NCBI GenBank assembly: GCA_002825465.1
Contig: PJER01000138.1
Location: forward strand, 1-5,449
Reading direction: 5' to 3'
Source: Candidatus Thorarchaeota archaeon MP8T_1
GTDB taxonomy: Archaea > Asgardarchaeota > Thorarchaeia > Thorarchaeales > Thorarchaeaceae
DNA: 5,449 bases
Below are positions 1-5,415 of this stretch, in pieces. Under the pieces are notes generated by a model that had not been told where the DNA came from, did no database searches, and worked only from the letters and a program-made list of their open reading frames with translations. The position numbers were made by a program, and so were the translations under genes. Every line of letters begins with the position of its first letter. Position 1 is the stretch's first letter.

Positions 1-250
1 GAATACCCATGAACAATAGGATAAGACCCAATGTTAAGAGCCAAAGTTTACCGTTGAGCATCTCTATGTCAGTTTCTCGGAACGAAACAATAAGAGTAAT
101 GAGGGCAACAATAATCTTGATGATGCTAAGGGTGGTTCCTCCATCGAAGAATATTATCGCAGCGGTTTCGGGTACGAGCGAAAGTGCACCCACAATGATC
201 AAAGTTATTCCATTGATCCACATCCATGCTTTAGTACCTATAATGTTCAT
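1..250 (-). CDS. Small multi-pass membrane protein, C-terminus cut off by window edge
   Basis: Reading the minus strand from the ATG at 250 gives 83 codons without a stop up to the left edge, so the gene is partial. The start is supported by an AGGAGAT Shine-Dalgarno sequence 7 bases upstream. The visible protein begins MNIIGTKAWMWING and has three hydrophobic segments, at about residues 14-27, 41-57 and 68-83. The first loop is short, with Pro-Glu and Asp-Gly-Gly; a charged loop (FRETDIEM) precedes the third segment. This arrangement indicates a small integral membrane protein with few catalytic-looking residues. I do not recognise the family and assign no function. The plus-strand reading frame over the same bases is a shadow: it lacks a Shine-Dalgarno sequence and encodes an implausible protein. 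The gene lies 138 bases downstream of the aminotransferase gene, on the same strand, and has its own promoter-like sequence, so it is probably transcribed independently. Confidence 0.75.
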   Translation of the reverse strand, partial: MNIIGTKAWMWINGITLIIVGALSLVPETAAIIFFDGGTTLSIIKIIVALITLIVSFRETDIEMLNGKLWLLTLGLILLFMGI

Positions 251-257
251 TCAAAAC

Positions 258-264
258 ATCTCCT
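258..264 (-). promoter_or_regulatory. Shine-Dalgarno sequence of the small membrane protein gene
   Basis: On the minus strand the bases read AGGAGAT, a good match to the anti-Shine-Dalgarno complement, 7 bases before the ATG at 250. It fixes the start of the partial membrane protein gene. Confidence 0.7.
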
Positions 265-277
265 GACTTGACAATAG

Positions 278-292
278 TTAAGTTTCACTTAA
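278..292. repeat. Perfect 6-bp inverted repeat with 3-base spacer, possible operator
   Basis: TTAAGT, spacer TTC, ACTTAA: both arms are exact reverse complements. It lies 28-42 bases upstream of the start codon of the small membrane protein, between a TATA-like element (301-310) and the Shine-Dalgarno sequence. A dimeric repressor bound here would cover the expected transcription start. The arms are short and AT-rich, so chance occurrence is quite possible. Confidence 0.3.
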
Positions 293-300
293 ATGTTTGC

Positions 301-310
301 TTAATAAACT
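301..310 (-). promoter_or_regulatory. Candidate TATA box for the small membrane protein gene
   Basis: The minus strand reads AGTTTATTAA. An archaeal TATA element is expected about 26 bases before the transcription start, which would put the start near 278-280 and give a leader of about 28 bases that includes the Shine-Dalgarno sequence. The position is sensible, but the match is only approximate and no clear BRE is seen. Confidence 0.3.
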
Positions 311-364
311 ACGTGCGGTTTGTGAATGAGTCATCAAGTTTCGATACTGCAGATTGGCAATTGG

Positions 365-387
365 AGTATTCTCCCTGCTTGAATACT
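365..387 (-). other. Stem-loop directly after the aminotransferase stop codon
   Basis: AGTATTC (365-371) pairs perfectly with GAATACT (381-387), leaving a 9-base loop. The structure begins one base after the TAG stop of the aminotransferase gene on the minus strand. No U-rich run follows it, so it is not a classical intrinsic terminator; it may be an mRNA 3'-end structure or chance. Confidence 0.3.
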
Positions 388-388
388 A

Positions 389-1690
389 CTACTTCGGCAT
401 CTTCTTGACAGCAGTTTCTATTCCAGTGAGTGTCTTTTCAATATCATCTTTCGAATGTTTAAAGCAAAGCGCTCCAAGCCCGTGATATCCGAATATTCCT
501 TCCTGCATAAGGAATCCTTGGAAGATGTCCTGCTGGCGAGTACTAAAGAGCCCTCCTAGCTGACTTGGTGTCTTTATCGGTCGATTCGGTTTCAATTTTA
601 GATAACTTACGAAGTTGATGGAACCGATGCCTGTCCCGATGAGTGGAGCATTCATTTCCTGAAGCATATCATTCAATTTTGTCCTAAACGAATCTCCCAT
701 TGCGTTCAAGCGCTTGTACTCATCATCTTTTGTCTGCAATTGCTCCAAGACAGCCAGACCTGCAGCCATCGTCAGGGGATGACTTGAGAATGTTCCTCCT
801 CCAACCCATCTACCACCCTCTGCACCTGGTTCTGCAAGTGACATTATGTCCTCACGGCCTCCGTATACTCCCAGAGGCATACCACCAGCGGCCGCCTTAC
901 CCAGCGTCAGAAGGTCCGGCTCAGCACCGAATATCTTGTCACCAGCAGTACCATACCTGAGGCGAAAGCCCGTAATGATTTCATCAAAGATGAGTAGGAT
1001 ATCTCGAGATGAAGTTTCTTCACGAACATAAGGAAGGAATCCTTCCTCTGGCGGAATCCCTCCGCCCGCGCCAATCACTGGCTCAACAACTATTGCTGCA
1101 AGATCTCTTCCATGTTTCTTCAGCATTCTATCAAAGCTCTCACGGTCGTTATAATCAAATGACACACCATCGTAGAAGGGAGTATCTGAGAATGGGTGCT
1201 TGATGTGATATGTGAGGGCATCGTTCCCGCCATGCCATCCTCCTAGTGACTTTCCAATGAGACTTCTTCCAGTAAACAATCTCGCTAGTCGCACGGCATA
1301 CATAGTGGATTCACTACCAGTGGCTGTGAATCGCATCTTTTCAAGTAATGGAACTGCCTCCTGGAGTCGTTCACCAAACCGTATTTGAGGTTCGTTTGGA
1401 GCTCCAAAATGATGGCCCATCTCATTCTGGTCATGGATTGCTTTTTTCACATTTGGGTCATTGTGCCCCAGTATGAGGGAATAGTGCGTCATCCACCAAT
1501 CGATGTACTCGTTCCCATCAACATCCCAGATATGACCCCCATCACCATGGCTGATATAGGGTGGATATGCGTCACATGTGGGCATACCAAATGTTCGAAT
1601 ATTGTGACTCACACCACCAGGGAATAGGGTGTTTGCTTTTTTCCAAAGCATCTCAGACTTCTTAGTTCTCGCTTTATATTCTTCGAGCAT
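389..1690 (-). CDS. Class III PLP-dependent aminotransferase, glutamate-1-semialdehyde 2,1-aminomutase (HemL)-like
   Basis: A complete 433-residue soluble enzyme, the usual length for this family. Fold-type I, class III landmarks appear in order: the N-terminal WDVDGNEYIDW segment (55-65); FGAP (95-98), typical of HemL-like proteins; the phosphate-binding ATGSES loop (123-128); WHG (152-154), whose aromatic residue should stack on the cofactor; Glu203 in VVEPV; Asp236 in IFDEIITGFR, which contacts the pyridine nitrogen; Lys265 in TLGKAAAGGMPLG, the Schiff-base lysine; and Thr300 in GGGTFSSHP, contributed by the neighbouring subunit. All key cofactor residues are present, so it should be active. 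Known HemL enzymes move the amino group of glutamate-1-semialdehyde to make 5-aminolevulinate. Here the SGTEA loop reads TGSES, GCYHG reads GGWHG and SGNP reads SSHP, so a different amino donor or substrate is plausible. No tetrapyrrole gene is adjacent. The ATG follows a strong GGGAGGT sequence. The class is certain, the substrate is not. Confidence 0.93.
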   Translation of the reverse strand: MLEEYKARTKKSEMLWKKANTLFPGGVSHNIRTFGMPTCDAYPPYISHGDGGHIWDVDGNEYIDWWMTHYSLILGHNDPNVKKAIHDQNEMGHHFGAPNEPQIRFGERLQEAVPLLEKMRFTATGSESTMYAVRLARLFTGRSLIGKSLGGWHGGNDALTYHIKHPFSDTPFYDGVSFDYNDRESFDRMLKKHGRDLAAIVVEPVIGAGGGIPPEEGFLPYVREETSSRDILLIFDEIITGFRLRYGTAGDKIFGAEPDLLTLGKAAAGGMPLGVYGGREDIMSLAEPGAEGGRWVGGGTFSSHPLTMAAGLAVLEQLQTKDDEYKRLNAMGDSFRTKLNDMLQEMNAPLIGTGIGSINFVSYLKLKPNRPIKTPSQLGGLFSTRQQDIFQGFLMQEGIFGYHGLGALCFKHSKDDIEKTLTGIETAVKKMPK

Positions 1691-1697
1691 CCAGATT

Positions 1698-1704
1698 ACC
1701 TCCC
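1698..1704 (-). promoter_or_regulatory. Strong Shine-Dalgarno sequence of the aminotransferase gene
   Basis: The minus strand reads GGGAGGT with 7 bases to the ATG at 1690. This is the best ribosome binding site in the window and fixes the aminotransferase start. Confidence 0.85.
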
Positions 1705-1719
1705 TAAATCAGGTAACAG

Positions 1720-1739
1720 AAACAACAACGTTTTTGTTT
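1720..1739. repeat. 20-bp near-perfect palindrome upstream of the aminotransferase gene, possible operator
   Basis: The sequence is centred on the CG step at 1729/1730. Nine of ten base pairs are symmetric; only 1726/1733 (C opposite T) breaks the match. There is no spacer. It lies 30-49 bases upstream of the aminotransferase ATG, where a repressor could block initiation or early elongation. The composition is A/T-run rich (AACAAC against TTTTTGTT), which raises the chance of a random palindrome. No protein is known to bind it. Confidence 0.35.
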
Positions 1740-1796
1740 TGCATTATTCTCGTTCCAAGAAGACAAATGGCTTGTTTATGAATGCATATCTCACTC

Positions 1797-1807
1797 GTAT
1801 ATAATTC
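1797..1807 (-). promoter_or_regulatory. Candidate TATA box for the aminotransferase gene
   Basis: The minus strand reads GAATTATATAC, the most TATA-like stretch in the 198-base gap between the methyltransferase stop and the aminotransferase start. It would put transcription initiation near 1774 and imply a leader of about 84 bases, long for an archaeon, containing the palindrome at 1720-1739. Weaker AT-rich stretches nearer the gene (around 1742-1750 and 1774-1782) are alternatives. The rest of the gap shows no credible gene. Confidence 0.3.
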
Positions 1808-1888
1808 TACTACTTCATTCACATCAAATTTGAATATCATCAAGTGGATTATCTACGTCTTCGGAATGAACATTAATTGTGCTCTTTA

Positions 1889-2752
1889 TCAACGAGGTCT
1901 CAAGAAACGGAGATATGTTGGTATATCTCTCAATCTTACATACAGAGCTGGAACTTCCCTCTTGTAGTTTCCATATGAATCACCAAACCGTTCGACAAGC
2001 TCCTTATCTTCCCTTCGTACCTGAAGTCTGAATACAAGAGCGGTTATTATAGATAATATGATGGAATAAATGGTGAATCTAAACATGAGCGAGGCCAGAG
2101 CGAGTAGAATACCACCGAGGTATGTTGGGTGACGAACTACTGAGTAGATCTCATGGTTCACCACTTTCGACTCCTCTGGGAAGTAGAGGTATACTACACC
2201 CATATAGTCCAATCCGAAGGTCAGTAGTGCGCTGCGTACAGTAAGCGCTCCGAAGATGATGAACAAACCGGATATAATCATCCGCAACCATATGTCGACT
2301 TCCAAGGGAATCCCAAGTAGCTGAAGAAGCGGTGTAGACCATTGGATTGTGAGTGAATTTGCTGGAGGACTTGGCGGAAGTGAGCGGATAGATGTAAAGG
2401 CGTGAAAGACAAGTGGAGGTATCATGAAGACGCCTACAATGCCCCTTGGTATCATCTTTTGATATGCCAGTTCCCCATACTTTTCTTTCATACTCTCTCT
2501 CTTACTCCATACACTTCCTATCAGAAGAAATCCTATGGTGGCAACGAAAAGACTGCCTAGAACCGGAATGTATGGTTCAAGTGCCACAAGGATTTCCATG
2601 CCACTGAATACGCGTGGTAGCATGTCTAAAGCAATCAGGAAAAGATAGGCCATGAGAGAGGTTATCATCCCTACAAGAGGGATCAAGCCTAATCTCTTTC
2701 CTGGGTACGCAGGGAGTTTCTCATGAAGTTTGTCCATTCCTTTAAGCAGCAT
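1889..2752 (-). CDS. Membrane methyltransferase, ICMT / phospholipid methyltransferase (PEMT) superfamily
   Basis: A 287-residue integral membrane protein with about five hydrophobic segments (near residues 22-42, 58-80, 103-120, 155-176 and 212-240). The C-terminal third carries the superfamily's S-adenosylmethionine-binding signature: NHEIYSVVRHPTYLGG (199-214, with the hallmark Arg-His-Pro-x-Tyr-x-Gly), Glu248 in RREDKEL, and FGDSYGNYKREVP (256-268). These enzymes methylate prenylcysteine carboxyl groups, phosphatidylethanolamine or other membrane substrates; sequence alone does not tell which. The frame stays open to an ATG at 2866, but I prefer the ATG at 2752. It has an AAGGAAGG sequence 8 bases upstream, while the longer form would overlap the divergent gene's start and add 38 unconvincing residues. 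An ATG at 2737 is a weaker alternative. Translation ends with tandem stops (TGA TAA). The neighbouring zinc protein is divergent, so it is not cotranscribed. Confidence 0.85.
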   Translation of the reverse strand: MLLKGMDKLHEKLPAYPGKRLGLIPLVGMITSLMAYLFLIALDMLPRVFSGMEILVALEPYIPVLGSLFVATIGFLLIGSVWSKRESMKEKYGELAYQKMIPRGIVGVFMIPPLVFHAFTSIRSLPPSPPANSLTIQWSTPLLQLLGIPLEVDIWLRMIISGLFIIFGALTVRSALLTFGLDYMGVVYLYFPEESKVVNHEIYSVVRHPTYLGGILLALASLMFRFTIYSIILSIITALVFRLQVRREDKELVERFGDSYGNYKREVPALYVRLRDIPTYLRFLRPR

Positions 2753-2760
2753 TCTTGTTT

Positions 2761-2768
2761 CCTTCCTT
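2761..2768 (-). promoter_or_regulatory. Purine-rich ribosome binding site deciding the methyltransferase start
   Basis: The minus strand reads AAGGAAGG, 8 bases before the ATG at 2752. It is not a perfect Shine-Dalgarno match. It still favours 2752 over the upstream ATG at 2866, which has no purine-rich sequence at proper spacing. Confidence 0.5.
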
Positions 2769-2816
2769 GAATTCGCTCCGATGAACGGGCTAATCAGTAT
2801 GATGGTTGTATCGCAG

Positions 2817-2825
2817 ATATAATAA
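2817..2825 (+). promoter_or_regulatory. Candidate TATA box in the divergent methyltransferase / zinc-protein intergenic region
   Basis: ATATAATAA lies about 40 bases before the ATG of the zinc-ribbon gene. Initiation about 26 bases downstream would give a leader of roughly 13 bases, consistent with the absence of a Shine-Dalgarno sequence there. Read on the other strand (TTATTATAT), it could also serve the methyltransferase gene with a leader near 40 bases. Apart from this, the 107-base gap between the two chosen starts shows nothing further. Confidence 0.4.
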
Positions 2826-2859
2826 CCAGAATAGTTGATTCGAATAGTGTAGATAGTCA

Positions 2860-3285
2860 ATGACACATATAGACTTAGAGGAATATGCCAAGGAGCAAAT
2901 CAATGCTGCTGCATATCCCGATGATGACCATCGATGCTTTCTCTATCCTTGTAGTAACTGCAATAGGATTGTCCCATTCAAGGTTCGGATAAGTTATAGT
3001 GTGGCTTGTGATGAAGGGCGCCCTGCAAACGACTTTGCAGGCACGGTGCATGGAACCTGTATCAGGTGCAATCAAGAGCAAGCGCTGTTTGGTATTATTC
3101 GAGATAACCAACTTGAAGAAGAACAGGAGTATCCAGTTTGCTCGTGTGGTTCTGATGCGTTCATTCTCTGTATGTGTGAAAGATATGAAGGTCCTTCAGG
3201 TCTTGTTGGTTTCTTTGATGAAGGAGTACTAGTGGGCAAGTGTGAAACATGTGGGACTTTCAAGACATTCCTGTATACAGACTAG
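2860..3285 (+). CDS. Cysteine-rich protein with two probable zinc-ribbon sites, function unknown
   Basis: A 141-residue acidic soluble protein with 12 cysteines. Four pairs are spaced like zinc knuckles: C31-x2-C34, C67-x2-C70, C94-x-C96 and C128-x2-C131. The simplest reading is two tandem zinc ribbons, the first using C31/C34/C67/C70 and the second C94/C96/C128/C131. A further pair, C104-x-C106, lies in FILCMCERY. An acidic run (LEEEQE, 85-90) separates the halves. I do not recognise the family; zinc ribbons occur in nucleic-acid-binding, protein-binding and structural roles, so no function is assigned. The ATG at 2860 is the earliest possible start, because an in-frame TAG lies just upstream at 2854-2856. 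No Shine-Dalgarno sequence is present, suggesting a short-leader transcript. The gene is divergent from the methyltransferase and converges on the GTPase gene with a 15-base gap. Confidence 0.8.
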   Translation: MTHIDLEEYAKEQINAAAYPDDDHRCFLYPCSNCNRIVPFKVRISYSVACDEGRPANDFAGTVHGTCIRCNQEQALFGIIRDNQLEEEQEYPVCSCGSDAFILCMCERYEGPSGLVGFFDEGVLVGKCETCGTFKTFLYTD

Positions 3286-3300
3286 TATGAGCAGCTGGTT

Positions 3301-4311
3301 TTACTCTGAGGAGTTCACCATCTTCTTCATGTCGAGGTCTCCAACCCGAGTACGAATGAATCTCCCCACATTCTCAACCCGGGATCGGATGTCATCAATC
3401 TGTTTGGTCCTTCTCTCCATCTCTGCGCTCTTCCGCTTCTCGATCTGCATATATTCATCATAGGCTTCAGACCATTCTTGTCGCGTCTGCTTCAGCTGTT
3501 GTTGCAGGTGTTCATACATGATACGTTTGACATGCACGACATTCTTTAGGTTTAACAGAGAGGTCTCTAATTTCGAGACCGAGTCCGCAAGCTCTTCCTC
3601 AGCAGTTTTCAACTCTGCTCTGAGTTTTACGAGCTCTGCCATTGCCCTGCCAATCTCCTCTTCCTGAAGGTGCATAGAGTCCTTCTTGAGGAGGGTGACT
3701 GGATCAACATCGACAGTTTGTGCGGTCGCTTCTGCAGCTGCGGCTTTGCTCTCTTCCTTTGCTTGTCGCTCGAACAATAATTCAATGAGAGAGTCAAACG
3801 CTTCGTCGATATTCTCACCTGTGAGTGCAGAGGTCTCAATGAAGATGGATGGTGTATCCAATTTCTGGCCCATATTCTCAGTGAAAGCCTTCCCCTCTTC
3901 TGTTGTAACAACCTCTTCGGCAGGATACCCAGAGCGCAAGTCAATCTTGTTCGCCATGACGATCATGGGGGGCAACGAGCCCAAGAATCCATGAGCTTCG
4001 ACTAACCATTTGGAAGCGTTATCAAAGGAATCCCTATCGACGACCGAGTAGACGAGCAGGATTGCACTACTGCCCTCGTAGTAACGTCTTCGAAGACCCT
4101 GAAATGCTGGCTGACCAGCAATGTCCCATATCACAAGGTTCGTAAGAACGCCTTTATGAGTTAGAGCTTTTTGTGCAAAATCAACACCCAGAGTCGGTAG
4201 ATAGCTCGCCTTGAATCCTTCTTTCAGATATTTACGGCGAATGCTTGTCTTTCCAACATAGCCATCCCCAATAAGACATAATTTGTACTGCCTACGGAAT
4301 CTTTCCAACAT
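3301..4311 (-). CDS. Ras/Rab-like small GTPase fused to a C-terminal coiled coil
   Basis: A 336-residue protein. Residues 8-181 form a Ras-superfamily GTPase with every G motif: GDGYVGKT P-loop (15-22), switch I Thr40 in PTLGVDF, WDIAGQ (62-67, with Gln67 in the position of Ras Gln61), NKID (121-124) and ETSALTG (159-165). The Gly equivalent to Ras Gly12 is kept as Gly17, so GTP hydrolysis should be possible. The PTLGVDF and WDIAGQ wording is closest to Rab-type proteins. Residues about 182-200 are an Ala/Glu/Lys-rich linker. From about 210 to 325 the chain is highly charged with 3-4 spaced hydrophobics (L227, L230, L234, A237, L241), indicating a coiled coil. There is no transmembrane segment and no C-terminal cysteine; the end reads MVNSSE. 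I chose the ATG at 4311, with AGGGGATG 7 bases upstream; an in-frame ATG at 4359 would begin inside or ahead of the likely transcript start. Partners are unknown. Confidence 0.93.
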   Translation of the reverse strand: MLERFRRQYKLCLIGDGYVGKTSIRRKYLKEGFKASYLPTLGVDFAQKALTHKGVLTNLVIWDIAGQPAFQGLRRRYYEGSSAILLVYSVVDRDSFDNASKWLVEAHGFLGSLPPMIVMANKIDLRSGYPAEEVVTTEEGKAFTENMGQKLDTPSIFIETSALTGENIDEAFDSLIELLFERQAKEESKAAAAEATAQTVDVDPVTLLKKDSMHLQEEEIGRAMAELVKLRAELKTAEEELADSVSKLETSLLNLKNVVHVKRIMYEHLQQQLKQTRQEWSEAYDEYMQIEKRKSAEMERRTKQIDDIRSRVENVGRFIRTRVGDLDMKKMVNSSE

Positions 4312-4318
4312 TGGATTA

Positions 4319-4326
4319 CATCCCCT
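4319..4326 (-). promoter_or_regulatory. Shine-Dalgarno sequence deciding the GTPase start
   Basis: The minus strand reads AGGGGATG, 7 bases before the ATG at 4311. It favours this start over the in-frame ATG at 4359, which has no such sequence and lies within the expected promoter spacing. Confidence 0.6.
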
Positions 4327-4365
4327 GCTCTCATGGGCGGCGCCATCAACTACTTGCATCAGTTG

Positions 4366-4383
4366 CTTATAGTGGTATTTCGG
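4366..4383 (-). promoter_or_regulatory. Candidate BRE/TATA promoter of the GTPase gene
   Basis: The minus strand reads CCGAAA, six bases, then TATAAG. The A-rich block resembles a BRE, although the gap is longer than usual. Initiation about 26 bases downstream of TATAAG would be near 4342, giving a leader of about 30 bases that contains the Shine-Dalgarno sequence. This agrees with the ATG at 4311 rather than 4359. Confidence 0.4.
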
Positions 4384-4439
4384 ATACGCTATCCATCTAT
4401 CTAGTTAAGAGTGTTCTAGCTAGACAGTTAGCCTTTCCT

Positions 4440-4448
4440 TTTCATAAG
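4440..4448 (+). promoter_or_regulatory. Weak candidate TATA element for the MscS-type channel gene
   Basis: TTTCATAAG lies about 30 bases before the TTG at 4477. With normal archaeal spacing, transcription would start close to that TTG, giving a leaderless or nearly leaderless mRNA; this fits the lack of a Shine-Dalgarno sequence there. The match to a TATA box is poor. Confidence 0.22.
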
Positions 4449-4476
4449 ACATTAGTGCTGTTTCAATGGTTTTTTA

Positions 4477-5415
4477 TTGCTCACTTTGGCCAAATCAGAA
4501 TGGTGGCGTAAATTGCAGGACATTTTTACCATCTTTACTGATTACATCCGTGAGTTTTTGACTCCCTTTAACTTGGGTGCGTACGCTGAGATAGTCGCTA
4601 TCTTGCCATTCCTTCTCTTCCTCTATGTCATCTACCTGATTGTTATGCGTACTGTGACAGTCACATTCAGGAAAGTTGGGATGCCTGCGGAAGCCACGAG
4701 CGGAATCAAGTTGATGTTGAGGTTGCTCTTCTTTGCTGTTGGTATCACAACGATACTGTCCGCCACAACCATTATTCCAGGAACTGCGCTTGTCACAGGG
4801 GGTGCATTATTTGGTACAGCCCTTGGTCTTGCCTTTTCCAAGGCCCTCTCAAACATGGTGAGTGGCTTCTATGTCCTTGGTGCCAGACCGTTTCGAGTTG
4901 GTGATTATGTGAAGATTGGCGACGTCGAGGGAATTGTACTTGAGATAACCTTGAACTATACCCGGCTCCTACTGCCTGATTTTACTAAGGAATATGTGCC
5001 AAACAGCAAGACGGTAGATTCTCAGGTAGTCAATTATCGTGTCAGGATTGATGATCTCATGGCTGAGAGGGGGAGGGAATATCATTCAGACGTTGAGACA
5101 TCCAGCAAGTTCAAAATGGCTTTGGGCGGACTCAAGAACTTAACAAAGGGGACCGAGGTATATCGCTACTCCTTCGAAGTCAATGTCAATAAAGACTTTG
5201 ACATAGCTCGCGTAGATGCCTACTTTGACGAGATATGTGGGAAGTGGGCAGAGGAGTTCGTTGAGAGACCTGAGGTTCTCTTTTGGGCTGAGACCATGTT
5301 TGGTCTTGTGTATAGAGTCACGTACATTGTCACAGATCCCATGGACATCCTAGGAAAGGGTTCTGACTTTCTCCATGAGATATCACGGTTCATGTACGCA
5401 GTGAAGAATGCCTGA
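4477..5415 (+). CDS. MscS-family mechanosensitive ion channel
   Basis: A protein of about 312 residues, similar in length to the minimal three-helix MscS channels. Hydrophobic segments lie near residues 36-57 (TM1), 80-100 (TM2) and 103-134. The last has the Gly/Ala-rich pore-helix pattern (VTGGALFGTALGLAFSKAL), followed by the kinked Asn-Met-Val-Ser-Gly stretch. Immediately after comes the diagnostic cytoplasmic beta domain: ARPFRVGDYVKIGDVEG (136-152), ITLNYTRL (157-164) and YVPNSKTVDSQVVNY (173-187). The remaining residues fit the mixed alpha/beta cytoplasmic vestibule. Such channels open under membrane tension to release solutes during osmotic downshock. The start is uncertain. An in-frame TAG lies at 4453-4455 and no ATG follows before the transmembrane core, so TTG at 4477 is the earliest choice; TTG at 4486 or 4513 is possible, the last preceded by a GGTGGCG sequence. 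It is divergent from the GTPase gene across about 165 bases. Confidence 0.9.
   Translation: MLTLAKSEWWRKLQDIFTIFTDYIREFLTPFNLGAYAEIVAILPFLLFLYVIYLIVMRTVTVTFRKVGMPAEATSGIKLMLRLLFFAVGITTILSATTIIPGTALVTGGALFGTALGLAFSKALSNMVSGFYVLGARPFRVGDYVKIGDVEGIVLEITLNYTRLLLPDFTKEYVPNSKTVDSQVVNYRVRIDDLMAERGREYHSDVETSSKFKMALGGLKNLTKGTEVYRYSFEVNVNKDFDIARVDAYFDEICGKWAEEFVERPEVLFWAETMFGLVYRVTYIVTDPMDILGKGSDFLHEISRFMYAVKNA

Noticed and set aside
9..266. Plus-strand open frame of 85 codons
   Set aside because: It is the shadow of the minus-strand membrane protein gene, which has a proper Shine-Dalgarno sequence and a sensible hydrophobic pattern.
1782..1967. Plus-strand open frame of 61 codons across the gap and the methyltransferase 3' end
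   Set aside because: It has no ribosome binding site, its composition is intergenic, and it overlaps 79 bases of a convincing gene on the other strand.
3271..3280. Perfect 10-bp palindrome CTGTATACAG near the convergent gene ends
   Set aside because: It lies inside the end of the zinc-protein coding sequence, is short, and has no adjacent T-run that would make it a terminator.
3627..3944. Minus-strand 105-codon frame inside the GTPase gene
   Set aside because: It is an alternative frame of a gene with complete GTPase motifs; the product is basic and low-complexity with no recognisable domain.
1889..4311. A dedicated prenyl-GTPase methylation operon
   Set aside because: The intervening gene is on the opposite strand, so there is no operon, and the GTPase lacks a C-terminal cysteine to be prenylated and methylated.
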